From: Micrasema longulum
Taxonomy: Eukaryota > Arthropoda > Insecta > Trichoptera > Brachycentridae
Reading direction: 5' to 3'
NCBI GenBank assembly: GCA_022494885.1
Contig: JAGVSM010001131.1
Coordinates: 1-64,000, forward strand
DNA: 64,000 bases
Shown piece after piece: positions 40,946-50,984 of the stretch (position 1 is its first letter; the number at the start of each line of letters is the position of its first letter). The notes under the pieces were generated by a model, which saw only the letters and a list, made by a program, of their open reading frames with translations, made no database searches and was not told where the DNA came from. A program made the translations under genes and the position numbers.

Positions 40946-41510
40946 AAAAAAAAAAATTATAATGAAATACTGAAAATAAATCCTATTTTTTGTTCTATCA
41001 GCAAATGTTGTTTGTAATTTTTTTTCTACATTTCAATTTTCAATTTTATTTATTCATCTATATGTACATTACAAAATGGAATATCTCAATTCACACATAC
41101 AGAAATAATTAAAATAATTAGGTAAAATTAGGTATATATAAAAAAAACACATAAGTTTACATAATATCCATAGAATAATATGTTAAAAAAGTAAAAGAAT
41201 CTTGTAACGAAAAACTCCCTCAGAGATGTGAAAAATGTCAATGTCCAAAGTAATATTGTTCAACATAGAGATAGCCCATTCATGGTTATGTCATACCATA
41301 TTTATATGCTATAAACTTTTAAATCATTAAAAAATGAATGGCCCACGCTCAGACGCTGAAGTCTTTGTGGGCATTTTTTCCAAATTATGTTATAGCTCAA
41401 TTTTAAGATGTATTTTTTAAAGCGTATTTTTGTTATTAAAATTCTATGTAAATATATGTATGGAAAAATGATAGTAATCATTGCATATAACCTCTTATCT
41501 ACTTTTCTGT
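40946..41510. other. AT-rich spacer with possible LINE tail
   Basis: TTTTATTTATTCATCTATAT near 41043, followed by AAAATGGAATATC, looks like a reversed LINE 3' end. No coding part. Confidence 0.3.
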
Positions 41511-41514
41511 CTAT

Positions 41515-41600
41515 GGTTTTGAGACGTACCCGTCTCCGCGTCAGGGCGATGATTGCACTAACATGAAAATCTCACCATACACTTACTTTCGCCATAGTAG
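41515..41600 (-). repeat. Dispersed repeat with hammerhead-like core (copy 2)
   Basis: Minus strand: CTGACGC, GGAGACG-GGTA-CGTCTC, AAAACC. Compared with copy 1 at 22911 the first core is CTGACGC instead of CTGACAA, implying an ancestral CTGACGA. Flank CATGTTAGTGCAATCATCGC parallels CATGTTAGTTTATTTGGTGT of copy 1. Confidence 0.45.
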
Positions 41601-42690
41601 TGCGTACTGATAGGTAACATTCTGTCACATAGGCATGTATAAAGTGCGTACGCGAGAAGGTGTATTAACGTAGAGAAAGCGAGGTATGAATGCAAAGACA
41701 GAGGAAAATATATTTTTATTATCTCTGCCTACTTCAACGGGAACCATCGTGATGGTTTGTTTTTGTTTCTTCTTCTTTTTCTTCATCGTTCCTCAGTTCT
41801 AAGGGTCGCGATTATTGGTACCTACTGTTGTCCCCAACCTCTCTATCTGAACTGAACACATATTTTGTGCCGTCCTTTCACATCAAAAGGAAGCAGTGTA
41901 GCCTGTCTAACCCTTTGTGTTTAAATTGTCAAACGTAGTACTTACTAACAATCCTTTCACTGTTACTTGATTAAATTGGTGTAGTTAATAATTTTTAAAT
42001 AAGCTGTTCTAGATTCATGATTGTAGATATATCTTTTGGTCAATTGAATTAAGGGCGTCAGAGTTAAGAAACTTGAAAAATGACTATAGTAATGAACACA
42101 GTTTTCGATACAGTTCGCAATGTGGTCATGGGGAATAATGACAATATCAGACAAAGGCTCTCCATATATTTTCCAAACTCTCAGTGAAAGAGCGGTGAAA
42201 GTCGTAGAGTTAAATTCAATATTTAAACTTGAAAACCTGTTATTTTAAAATGGTAACTCATTTACTGACTAAAAACCTTGCTTTTTTGTATGAGGGAAAT
42301 CGATAGGAAGACACACGGTCTTTAAAACAATTTTCGGGCGAAGAAAGTATTTTCATAAAAGCCTATTATATATATTTTACTATTACAACTCAATGTCCAT
42401 TTTCTAGAACAGTTATTTCTGACTGTTAGAAAATGCCCCCAAAATTAAAATTTTTGTGTATATTATAAGAACGCAAATATTTATTTTTTATTCAAAAATT
42501 ATTTTTATTTACCAATATAAAAGCAATTCCTCCTTTAAATCCATGACAATCATAATCAAATGCAAAATTTGTTTTTGGAAAAAAAACTAGTAACATAATT
42601 GTTTTAAATTTGAGTGTTTTTTTGTTTTCTGAAGAAAAAATAAATATTTACGTTCTTATGATTAACCCAAATATTTAATTTTGAGGGCCA
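41601..42690. other. Unassigned sequence
   Basis: 41600-41940 is less AT-rich (TTCCTCAGTTCTAAGGGTCG, GTACCTACTGTTGTCCCCAA) and may be part of a LINE I cannot place. 42000-42690 is AT-rich with no recognised feature. Confidence 0.3.
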
Positions 42691-42691
42691 T

Positions 42692-42815
42692 TTTCAACGA
42701 GTTGTAAATAACTCACTATTAGAAAATGGTAATCAAGTTGGGGTAGAGTGGGATTCGAACCACGGATCTTTGAGCCGTGAGTCCGAGACAATAGACACGG
42801 GACCACAACCCGGTT
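42692..42815 (-). mobile_element. SINE-C, minus strand
   Basis: TTTTCAACGAGTTGTAAATA, ACTCACTATTAGAAAATGGT, GGGGTAGAGTGGGATTCGAA and GACACGGGACCACAACCCGG are the reverse of the copy at 27545. Confidence 0.8.
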
Positions 42816-42949
42816 TTATGTATATAAATAGTTCTTTTCATGGTTTATTATTAATTACATTATTTTTATTTGTATATCTGCAATCTACTGAAATTAACCT
42901 CGTCTATAATTTTTTTATGGTTTATTATAATTTATATTATTGTCGGCCT

Positions 42950-43165
42950 TGTGGTGTAATGGTCAGCGCGTTTGCCTACCATGATATAGGTCTCGGGTTC
43001 GATTGCCGACATGGTTGATATGAAATATTTATTTAAAAGGGTGTTTTCAGGACTGGTAACTGTCTTACCTTCATGTAACAAAAATGATCAAGATACGCCG
43101 CAATTGGTGAACCAATGCTGTGCCCTATGCACCATTAGATGCGGAAAGGGGATGATGGTGATATA
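42950..43165 (+). mobile_element. SINE-A
   Basis: GGCCTTGTGGTGTAATGGTC, GCGTTTGCCTACCATGATAT, GGTCTCGGGTTCGATTGCCG, ATTTATTTAAAAGGGTGTTT, TCTTACCTTCATGTAACAAA, ATCAAGATACGCCGCAATTG and GCCCTATGCACCATTAGATG. Nearly complete. Confidence 0.9.
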
Positions 43166-43375
43166 TTTTCACAATGTGCCTCCAACCTTCACGGTTCTGC
43201 GCCCTCTTCACAGGGCATAAAGGCAGGCTTGCATGTGAAATTGTCTTCACCTGATCGGTCTAGCGAGCTGCACTCTGCCTCTGCTTCTTCTTTTTTTTAA
43301 GCCAATCAACAGGCTTAAGTAGGTCCTAACAGATTGGCATTAATGAGTAATACTTAATCTAAACAGTCTTAAAAT

Positions 43376-43685
43376 CTACTTAAATTTACAAAATGTATAA
43401 TTACCAAATATGGCATAATCTAGGCGGAAATGAAACACCGCTTGCTTCTTAAATGCCTGCCTTTGCTGTAGGAACACATCGACAATACCGTTTAGTGAGA
43501 TTTCGTTCACTGTTCTGAGGATCCTTGGCAGAGGGGAAAAGAATCCGATGTTAGTTTTATAATTTCTCACACCAACGACAGGATTGGTACGCAAGTTACG
43601 GCGAGGTACATTAAGGTTTATCTGAGCAAGGATATCTATACAGTTAGATATCAATTTGTGCAAGAATATCAAACTTCTTCGTATG
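43376..43685 (-). mobile_element. LINE-U ORF2 C-terminus, minus strand
   Basis: LISNCIDILAQINLNVPRRN, LRTNPVVGVRNYKTNIGFFS, PLPRILRTVNEISLNGIVDV and FLQQRQAFKKQAVFHF. Matches the LINE-U protein at 57909 in order and spacing. The 3' UTR extends left to about 43260. Confidence 0.7.
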
Positions 43686-43689
43686 GCAC

Positions 43690-43990
43690 ACTGTCCGCGA
43701 TTATTATTTTCTTCAGATTTTCTGGGTCACGTCTGGAATACGCTGGCAGCATACGACATATAGGCGGACTTTCAGGTTTAGTTCCTTCAGTATGACGACG
43801 TTCGTTCTTCTGACTGTTCGTGGAGTCCTCGGCATTCAACGCCACACATTGGAGGCATCTATTCTTTCCTACTCAGGCGCTTTATTGTCCACGTTTCTGC
43901 GTCATGTGAGAATATTGGAAACACACGCGTACATACTGTGTGCATTTTTGTTTCCTTTGAAATGCCTCGATGTAGCCAAATTTTGGTCAA
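43690..43990 (-). pseudogene. LINE C-terminal relic (R4/RTE-like ETWT block)
   Basis: With frame changes: YACVSNILT, HDAETWTIKRLSRKE, ERIDASNVWR, MPRTPRTVRRTNVVILKELN and LKVRLYVVCCQRI. This is the block C-ETWT-x-K-x-x-x-x-x-ID-FE-W-R-x-L-RI-W---TN--[IV]L-EL in the C-terminus of RTE/R4-type elements, often misannotated as craniofacial development protein 2-like. Confidence 0.65.
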
Positions 43991-43994
43991 TCGA

Positions 43995-44220
43995 ATCATG
44001 GCGTTTTTCGCTATTTTTATGCGTCTTTTGATTTCTGCTGTTCATGGTCACCCACAGAGATGGATGAGTCTAAATAAACAAAATATTACACTCTTTCAAA
44101 GTCTTGGGGTCAATTTTATAGTTGTAACGTACCATAAAGTTTTTGTTTACTATCTTCATCATGGTATTTTTCGAATTAAAGCTTAAACGCAGAAATTTCG
44201 TTATTTATTTATTGGAGACT
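43995..44220. other. Spacer
   Basis: No feature recognised. Confidence 0.35.
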
Positions 44221-44224
44221 TTTA

Positions 44225-44447
44225 AATTATTTTTTCAAAAAGGAAAAACCCGCTAAGTCTCTCTTTCAGAGGCTTTTTAGCAAGTGGGAAAGAGAGGATA
44301 TGAAAGAAAACTATGAAAAATACACTAAAACACCCAGACCAATTGAGAAAAAAATATTTCTTGGATTTCTTTCTTGCAACTGGCGGGAATCGAACCCGCG
44401 ACGCCAGTTTCACGGTTAGCCGTCTAACCGACTGCGCCACGGCGCCT
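44225..44447 (-). mobile_element. SINE-D (tRNA-derived), minus strand
   Basis: Minus strand: GGCGCCGTGGCGCAGTCGGT (A box), TAGACGGCTAACCGTGAAAC, GCGGGTTCGATTCCCGCC (B box), then a unique body (AATATTTTTTTCTCAATTGG, AGCCTCTGAAAGAGAGACTT) ending in TTTTTGAAAAAATAATTTAA. The acceptor halves do not pair, so this is not a functional tRNA gene. Only copy in the window. Confidence 0.7.
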
Positions 44448-44449
44448 GT

Positions 44450-44825
44450 AAATTGTAAATAGATCTCTTATCATATAAATAATAATTTATCGAACATTTA
44501 TTATTCTACGTTCGTAAATAGGAATCAAAATATAAAGGTTGAAAGATCATTATTTTGACCTCATACACAGAACCTCGTCTTTAACCGATAAGAAAATTCT
44601 AGAACTTCCTATTAGAAATGGGTTTGTTTAAATAACGAAATGTACACACAAAATTTCAGATAAAGCGTCTAGTTAATTATATAATCACTAAGTTTATCAT
44701 GGCTGTATCAAATACATAGTCATTATTTGAAAGCATTTTCGGTCTTGACACCAACATAATTGGTAGTTATTTTGATTTTGTAAAGCTTGATGCTTGCAAT
44801 AAAACAACTATCTTAGATGGCCAGT
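44450..44825. other. AT-rich spacer
   Basis: No feature recognised. Confidence 0.4.
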
Positions 44826-44829
44826 TATA

Positions 44830-45100
44830 TTATTATGGATAACTTATATAGCGCTATTTTCGTCTTATCATATCTCAAAGACGCTTTTCAATGTGATGCT
44901 ATGAATATCGTTTGTAATTTTACTTAAAATTTAAGTAAACTGTTTATTTGGTCATTACAATACGCTACAGATTTATTTAAATATTTTAGAAAACCAGTGG
45001 GTTTTAAGTTTTTTCAAAAAACGTCTTGTCTCTCACTGATTCGCGCTTCTGCTGGGAGAGCATTCCATCCCATTGGACCTGCGACCGTAAATGCGTAAAT
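44830..45100 (-). mobile_element. LINE-Z 3' part, minus strand
   Basis: TTATTATGGATAACTTATAT, AGCGCTATTTTCGTCTTATC, ATTTTAGAAAACCAGTGGGT, GCTGGGAGAGCATTCCATCC and CCTGCGACCGTAAATGCG are the reverse of the LINE-Z 3' region (compare 31490-31750). More diverged than other copies. Confidence 0.8.
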
Positions 45101-45780
45101 TTAGTGCGCTGATTGCAAAATACAAGCTTTGCTGGACAGTATTCAAATCTTTTCATGAAATGGCTCCAAAATACTTATCGGCCTTTGTATTAGGGAAAAT
45201 ACATGTCAAAGAAAATCTATTTATTTTTATTTATTTATTAAAGATGTATACCGCCAGAGACATAATATTTCAATATCATTGATGTATAAATCTGTAAATA
45301 AATTATCTGTTAGGGCTCTACTTTGGTACAAATTAATTTGTCAGCATGCGTCGCACTCCGAGTATAAACTCAAGTTGGTACATGATTACAACACCAGGTT
45401 TACTAGTATGGAAGGGCTAGCTGTTCCTAGATACTGCAATAAATATGGCAAAAGGACACTGCAATACAGTATACCTAAAATATTTAACATGTTACCAAAC
45501 AATATTAAAAATACTAAGTTAAATACAGGAGTGCGACGTTTGCTCAAATTATGGTTATTAGAAAAAAGTTTTTTGTATTAGTGATAGTTTTTAATTTTTC
45601 ATAATGTAATCTGTAATTGTTTTTCAAGTAAAATTATTGTTAATGTAGGTTAAGTGTAAATAAGCGATGTAATTTATAAGAACCTGCTGACGAGTTGTAT
45701 GTATGCAACTTAGCAGGACTTTAATTTAAGACTATTTTGTAAATATTTTTGAAAAATAAATAAAAAATAAATTTAAAAAT
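45100..45780 (+). mobile_element. LINE-Y ORF2 C-terminus and 3' UTR, longer copy
   Basis: IAKYKLCWTVFKSFHEMAPK and YLSAFVLGKIHVKENLF are broken near 45215 by a TTTATTTTTATTTATTTATT tract. The frame continues SVRALLWYKLICQHASHSEY, KLKLVHDYNTRFTSMEGLAV, PRYCNKYGKRTLQYSIPKIF and NMLPNNIKNTKLNTGVRRLL to a stop near 45581. The 3' UTR is nearly identical to 25650-25830. It is joined head-to-head with LINE-Z. Confidence 0.85.
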
Positions 45781-45784
45781 AAAA

Positions 45785-45948
45785 ATAAAAAATTTGTACA
45801 TAATGTTATTTGTACATTGGCGGGCTTATTGCCTTGGGCTCTGCAATATTTTATTGATTTGGACTGTCGCCTGAAGGTATAAAGCACAAGATACAGTGCA
45901 GATAGGAAGATTGATGTATAAGTGAATTATTCCAGTGTTTACGTTCGT
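45785..45948. other. Spacer with reversed Jockey-like tail
   Basis: CATTGGCGGGCTTATTGCCT near 45818 is the reverse of an AGGCAATAAGCCCGCC-type Jockey 3' UTR. CGCCTGAAGGTATAAAGCAC near 45871 resembles the SINE-A body. Confidence 0.4.
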
Positions 45949-45951
45949 GTA

Positions 45952-46372
45952 ATAGGGAAATATCACACTCTACGAATACCGATAAAAATATATGAAATGG
46001 ATTTAGAATAGTCAATTGTATATTCAAAATTAATATGTATATTGTGGAGATATGTTTTCATACATAACTTTAAAAATATATATATAAAAAAATATGTCAC
46101 TAGAAAAGTGCGACGTGTTTGGCATTGATAATTGTGACGTCAAGATTCGTGACGATGTTCCATGAAAAATTAAACGGTTAGGAACAGTGTTTAAAATTAG
46201 TGTGAATCGTGACGTATTAAGGGCGTGGCCAATGCAATGACCGTTTTAACGGGAATTCAAAATTACAAAATTTAAAAAATATAAATTCTTAAAAAATAAA
46301 AAAATATTTATTTTTTTACTCGACTGTATTTCATAGACCATAATTGCTTCAAAAATGTCAGTAAAATCTTTC
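45952..46372 (+). repeat. Repeat D, copy 2
   Basis: TAGGGAAATATCACACTCTA, CGAATACCGATAAAAATATA, GTGCGACGTGTTTGGCATTG, CAAGATTCGTGACGATGTTC, GTGACGTATTAAGGGCGTGG and TTTTTACTCGACTGTATTTC. Same order as 30420-30780, with about 60 extra bp. Confidence 0.65.
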
Positions 46373-46374
46373 TT

Positions 46375-46558
46375 TACCTTCGAAGAAATATCTTTTTATT
46401 CTTGTGAGCTAATTTTAATCATTGTTTAGCTTGCTCGTCTTTACATAAGCGCAGTCCGACTCTTGGAATTACGTATGGGAGAAGGTGGTAATATGGACCT
46501 CCTATTTGCTTTCCTAATATCGTCTGTGAAGCAGATGCCAAAATATTTCAAATGAAAT
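46375..46558. other. Unassigned sequence
   Basis: No feature recognised. Confidence 0.3.
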
Positions 46559-46559
46559 A

Positions 46560-46660
46560 TCATCATCATCATTCGCTTTCCGCACCTAATGGTGCATAGA
46601 GCACTGCATTGGTACACCAATCGCAGCGTATCTTGATCATTTTTGTTACATGCACTATCC
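46560..46660 (-). mobile_element. SINE-A 3' fragment, minus strand
   Basis: TCATCATCATTCGCTTTCCG, CACCTAATGGTGCATAGAGC, TACACCAATCGCAGCGTATC and TTGATCATTTTTGTTACATG. The head is missing. Confidence 0.85.
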
Positions 46661-46664
46661 TGGA

Positions 46665-47370
46665 ATATATATATATATAACTAAATATATAACTAAAGAT
46701 ATGAACTCTTTTTTTCTATGATTTATTTTGTTGCCCTTTAATAATAAGGAATATTTTCGTGTTTTTTGAAATATTTTTTGTTTCCTTTTTTTAATTACTA
46801 TAAAAAAACATATTATCTCTTACAGAATATTTTATTTTTTCATTCTTATGTTGCACAAAAATATTATAACTGTCCATTATTTATTATAGGAGCAAAAATT
46901 CATTAATATTTTCTTGTATACCTACGAACATGCCATGCCTTTGTGGGATTTTTTTGTTTACTATTTTTACTATTAATATGTATTTTATAGCTATGTAATT
47001 ATGCTTTATTTTTTTAATACTCTGTTTTATCACTTATGTTTATTGTAAAAAAAACAAAAACATTTTTTTTTTTAAGTAAATATAAAAAAATGAGCAGTCT
47101 TACGTTCATTCGAAACGTGTGTATTTATTTGAAAAAAAAAGATTTTACATTTTTTTTCCAATCTACGCTCGTAATATGGATTCCGGGGCTCCATATTAAA
47201 TGCATTGATAAGAATTGTTCAGAGAAATCGTTAACATGCTCCTGTTATCCAGCACAATCATTGTGGACGCAACCGTCGTATATGCCGCACTGAATTCACA
47301 CCTCTATGTTGCGTGGCAGGTCTAAAATAGTTTACTCAGAAAAAATGTACTTATTATGGACCCCATTAAC
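46665..47370. other. AT-rich spacer
   Basis: 47160-47340 is less AT-rich and has an open frame reading IWIPGLHIKCIDKNCSEKSL, for which I recognise no family. The rest is poly-T rich. Confidence 0.3.
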
Positions 47371-47372
47371 AC

Positions 47373-47682
47373 ATTAAGATATTACAACAGAGATGAAAAA
47401 CATTTTATAGAAGTCTAGGCATCTACAGGGCTTATGACCTGTCAATGGCTGGTTTAAGTGGCCACTTTACACACTGTGTAACATTCACCATTCTGCCCGT
47501 ATTTGAACATTCCTTCAATTCTTTCATCTGTTGATGTTTGTGAAGTTAAAGAGCTGAAACCTTTATTTAAGCGGGTGAGATTCAGCTAATTGAATTATTT
47601 CACCTACATACTAGGCAACGCCTGAAAATCTTATTTTTTTAAATTTTTATACTTCTTCATGGACCAGGTAGATTTATCAATA
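47373..47682. mobile_element. FB-C copy (left of a tandem pair)
   Basis: TATTACAACAGAGATGAAAA, ATAGAAGTCTAGGCATCTAC, GGGCTTATGACCTGTCAATG, GGCCACTTTACACACTGTGT, GTGAAGTTAAAGAGCTGAAA, TACATACTAGGCAACGCCTG and ACTTCTTCATGGACCAGGTA. It lacks its outer left end. Confidence 0.8.
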
Positions 47683-47970
47683 ATATTTTGAGTTTGTCCA
47701 AATTTTTGTAGACAACGACTGGATTCAACTCCCTGGAGAGCTGTTTATATTAACAAATTACAACAGAGATAAAGAACATTTAAGAGAAGGTAATATATAA
47801 GTCTAGGCGTCTACAGGGCTTATGACCTGTCAATGGCTGGTTTAAGTGGCCACTTTACACACTGTGTAACATTCTTCATCTCTGTTGTAATATGTCAATA
47901 TAAACAGCTCCCCGGGGAGTTGAATCCAGTCCTTGTCTACAAAAATTTGGACAAACTCAAAATATTGTTA
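47683..47970. mobile_element. FB-C minimal foldback, both ends present
   Basis: Left end AATATTTTGAGTTTGTCCAA ... GACTGGATTCAACTCCCTGG ... AACAAATTACAACAGAGA. Right end CATCTCTGTTGTAATATGTC ... CTCCCCGGGGAGTTGAATCC ... TTGGACAAACTCAAAATATT. The inverted arms are about 90 bp each around a short FB-C body. This copy best defines the family's termini. Confidence 0.85.
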
Positions 47971-47974
47971 ATTT

Positions 47975-48545
47975 AAATAGAAAAAAAAACACGTGTTTTA
48001 ATCATGTAACTGTATTATTTTACTTTTCAAAAGTTGTGGCTTTCGCTAGTATATTCCGCTGAAGGTTTTGTCAAAACGTGGAGGTTCCATATTAAATGCA
48101 GGTTCCATTATACCATCTTCTCCTCTATATTGTACAACGTTTGTTATTCTATTCGAGTGCTGGGGCATAGTGCCAACTTTGGTTGAACATCCTTCATTCC
48201 TACGCGGTGTTTTCAACTCGTCAATCATTATCTAGTTTCCTATTCATCTATCTGTTTTGGTGTGTTCCTTGACAGAACGATTTACAATTCTATTTGCATT
48301 GACGATCAGAGTTTATACTCGTACATCGACGTGCTATCAATTTCCAATAAGCTAGGAGTGATGTTTGCTAAGTCCGGTAAACATATTGACCTAATATTTG
48401 ACTATTCTGTCCTTCCGTTTGTTATTTTTTTGTAAAGAACGTTCCAACTTTTGACATAACTTCTTCATCGCGCCATATGTTTCGCGGTCTTCCTCGGCTC
48501 TGCAATCATCTTAAGCTTTGATTGCGTCGTAAATCCTTTTCTATC
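47975..48545 (-). other. Possible decayed coding repeat
   Basis: On the minus strand one frame reads DDCRAEEDRETYGAMKKLCQ then KLERSLQKNNKRKDRIVKY. A second reads MIDELKTPRRNEGCSTKVGT and EDGIMEPAFNMEPPRFDKTF. Composition is less AT-rich than the flanks. I do not recognise the family; a LINE or DNA-transposon relic is likely. Confidence 0.3.
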
Positions 48546-48549
48546 TTAA

Positions 48550-48900
48550 CATATTACAACAGAGATGAAAAACATTTTAGAGAAGATAATATAGAAGTCT
48601 AGGCATCTACAGGGCGTATTTCATTGGCTAGTTTGAAAAAAAAAAGTATTAGAAACGCGCCAATAAACTTTTATTTATTATTAGTTTGGCGCGATCTAGA
48701 TTTTGTTTACTTTCGTACATTATTTTGAACATATAATTTTTTTAAATAAAATTGTCCACTTTACACACTGTTTAACATTCACCAGTCGGCCCATATTTAA
48801 GCATTATCATTCCTTCAATTCTTATATCTATTGATGTTTGTGAAGTTAAAGAGAAATATTTCACCTGCATACTAGGCAACGCCTGAATTTTTTATATTTA
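48550..48900. mobile_element. FB-C copy with a small insertion
   Basis: ATTACAACAGAGATGAAAAA, ATATAGAAGTCTAGGCATCT and ACAGGGCGTATTTCATTGGC run to 48638. An unrelated AT-rich insert follows, containing a small palindrome (CGCGCCAATAAAC / GTTTGGCGCG-like). FB-C resumes at GTCCACTTTACACACTGTTT (48762) and continues to TACTAGGCAACGCCTGAATT. Confidence 0.75.
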
Positions 48901-49175
48901 TGGCTCTTGGCCTATATATATTCGAGTTAAGGATATATATTTTTTGTTTTCGTAATATTTATATTTGAATGGTAGAATAAATATATGTACAGTGTAATTG
49001 GCAGTTGTGCTGTATTATCATCATCATCATCATCAGTGGCGCTACAGCCCGTTGTGGGCCCTGGCCTCCTCCAGAATGTGTCTCCATTCGTCCCTGCGCC
49101 CCGCGGCTCTTCTTTAGTTCGTCAGGCCAATCGCTCTAATGTCACTCCCCACATTATCCAGCCATCTTAATTTTG

Positions 49176-49480
49176 ATTTGGTAATGTATCCAAAATAAAA
49201 CAAGTTTATTGGATTGTAATTCTACTTTATTTTTTATAAAATATACAAAGGGTATATTGTGACGCGTTTCGTCTTGTTAGGACATTTTCAAACAAACTTT
49301 CAATTTTAATTTTCATAGTTTGTTTGAAAATGTCCTAAAAAGACGAAACGCGTCACAATATACCCTTTGTACATTTTATAAAAAATAAAGTAGAATTACA
49401 ATCCAACAAACTTGTTTTATTTTGGATGCATTATCAAATTAAATATGGAATTCTACCAATTGTCTGCATACACAATAAAT
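49176..49480. mobile_element. Hairpin element with hammerhead-like core and 12-bp target duplication
   Basis: ATCTTAATTTTG occurs at 49164-49175 and 49481-49492, directly flanking the insert in an otherwise continuous RTE-like tail. The insert has arms of about 120 bp (GTAATGTATCCAAAATAAAA ... CAAAGGGTATATTGTGACGC and reverse complement), then a one-sided flank GGAATTCTACCAATTGTCTG and CATACACAATAAAT. An internally deleted copy lies at 25868. Confidence 0.85.
49320..49358 (+). ncRNA. Hammerhead-ribozyme-like motif in the hairpin element
   Basis: Stem I TTGT/ACAA, core TTGAAAA (CUGANGA with two changes), stem II region TGTCCTAAAAAGAC, GAAA, palindromic stem III CGCG, GTC-type site (CGTC|AC). 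The reversed motif in the left arm (49257-49294) differs only in the loop (TAACAA). Confidence 0.5.
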
Positions 49481-49794
49481 ATCTTAATTTTGGTCTGCCT
49501 CTGCTTCGTCTCCCTTCCGGAGTGGTATAAATAATATTTTTTGGGGTGCGGTTATCATTCATTCTGTGCACATGGCCCAACCATTGTAATCTTCTTATTT
49601 TGATGAATTGTGCAATGTTGGGTTCGCCATACAGTGCCTCTAATTCATGATTATACCATCTCCTCCACACAACGTTTTGTTTGACAGCACCAAATATTTT
49701 CCTTAATATTTTTCCTTCGAATACTAATACCATATTTTCATCTCTTTTGGTCATAACCCAGCATTCGGTACCATATGTATTATACATTTGATTA

Positions 49795-50310
49795 AATAAA
49801 TAAAAACAGTATTGTCAAAACACTAAAATAGTGATTCCGCACTTATAAAAATATAAAAAAGACAATTTGCTCCTGGATTTTTTGTCTTTATATCATTTAC
49901 ATATATACACATACACAGCTTTAAATCGCTTGCATGTTTGAATTTTACATAAATATATAAAATCGGTAGTCTTATTGTTTACTTATCTTTTATTTTATTG
50001 TTTCGTCCAAGGTGAGAAATGTCGTGTTTCGTGTCCATACTATAATAATAAATATGTGTAGTATTTCTAAGGTCTGTACGTTTACCGTAGACAGAACAAC
50101 TTGTTAAGTAAACTGTCGTTTACTAACAATGAGCTTACACTACGTACAATGCTATTGTAATTGAGTTAATAATACAAACACAGCTCTCAAATGCAATTTA
50201 TTCCAGCATCGTACAAAACATAAATTATGTTCAATGTGTACCAACGACAAATAATGATAGCAGGGCGTCGAAAATCAAAACCGTTGTTAATTTGCTTTAA
50301 AATTTATTGT
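49795..50310. other. AT-rich spacer
   Basis: No feature recognised. Confidence 0.4.
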
Positions 50311-50317
50311 TGTAATT

Positions 50318-50890
50318 TGTTAATCTTAATGACTCCTTAGGGAGTGAAATCCAGTTTTTTGTTTACAAACATTTGGACATATGTAGGGTCCATAGTCCAT
50401 AGTCGATGACACACACGTGTTAAATTAGTTCACCTGAAGTAGACTAATGACCGACGATGCAATGTCATCATTTTCCATCGAATCCAATACATTCGTAAAA
50501 TGCAACTCTGTGAGTATCGCACATGAAATCGGAGGGCATCGTTCTGCAGTACATTTACACCGTCCCTACCATGAAGAAATGAACTACCAAGAAACGTCGT
50601 CTATAAAGAGACCATAGGGTGCAGCCAACATCAGTCAGCTCGTTCAGCCAGCCTTACAAGTTCAGTGCAGTTCACTCAGTTCCAGCATGTAGTTCAAGTG
50701 CAGTTACTTTTACCTATCATCGCCGCTACGCTCGTGCTACACAACCAAGTGTCGTATATGGATTCAACATGTAATGAATCAGCATTCAAACCGCAATCGT
50801 GTCTTCTCTGTCAATCTCAAACTGGGGTAGGAACTCCAACCAAACCCTCAACTAATTATTCCTACACATACTCAAAATATTGTAAATAAA
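50318..50890. mobile_element. FB-C end interrupted by a solo LTR
   Basis: TGTTGTAATTTGTTAATCTT, GACTCCTTAGGGAGTGAAAT and ACAAACATTTGGACATA are cut at 50381. CATACTCAAAATATTG resumes at 50867. Uninterrupted FB-C reads TTTGGACATACTCAAA at this place in other copies. Confidence 0.8.
50382..50866 (+). mobile_element. Solo LTR (485 bp)
   Basis: Begins TGTAGGGTCC and ends ATTCCTACA, giving a perfect TGTAGG/CCTACA terminal inverted repeat, and is flanked by a CATA duplication (50378-50381 and 50867-50870). It carries a TATA box in GTCTATAAAGAGACC (50599) and an initiator-like CATCAGTCAGCTCG about 30 bp on. Four-base duplications and this layout suggest a Gypsy or BEL/Pao-type LTR. No internal coding region or second LTR is present. 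Confidence 0.75.
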
Positions 50891-50984
50891 TTTTAATGTA
50901 AAAAAAAGGATTTAAAGGTAATAGAACTAAAAAAAACATGTAAATGAAACAGTACGTCATAAGCGTCTTGCTTTAATTCTCCAC

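Larger units (their letters stand above)
49018..49790 (-). mobile_element. RTE-like LINE C-terminus, minus strand, interrupted
   Basis: Minus-strand frame 49787-49490: YNTYGTECWVMTKRDENMVL, VFEGKILRKIFGAVKQNVVW, RRWYNHELEALYGEPNIAQF, IKIRRLQWLGHVHRMNDNRT, PKNIIYTTPEGRRSRGRPKL. This is the common RTE/BovB-type tail (YG-E-W-x-x-KR-x-E ... RL-WLGH-x-RM ... GRR-RGRPK-RW). It is split by a hairpin element at 49176-49480. The remainder, AATGGAGACACATTCTGGAG and AACGGGCTGTAGCGCCACTG, ends in an (ATG)n-type tail at 49018-49036. Confidence 0.9.

Noticed and set aside
44372..44447. A possible true tRNA gene (good A and B boxes)
   Set aside because: The acceptor halves do not pair and the sequence continues into a SINE body with an A/T-rich tail; called SINE-D instead. 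The same reasoning applies to all other tRNA-like heads here.
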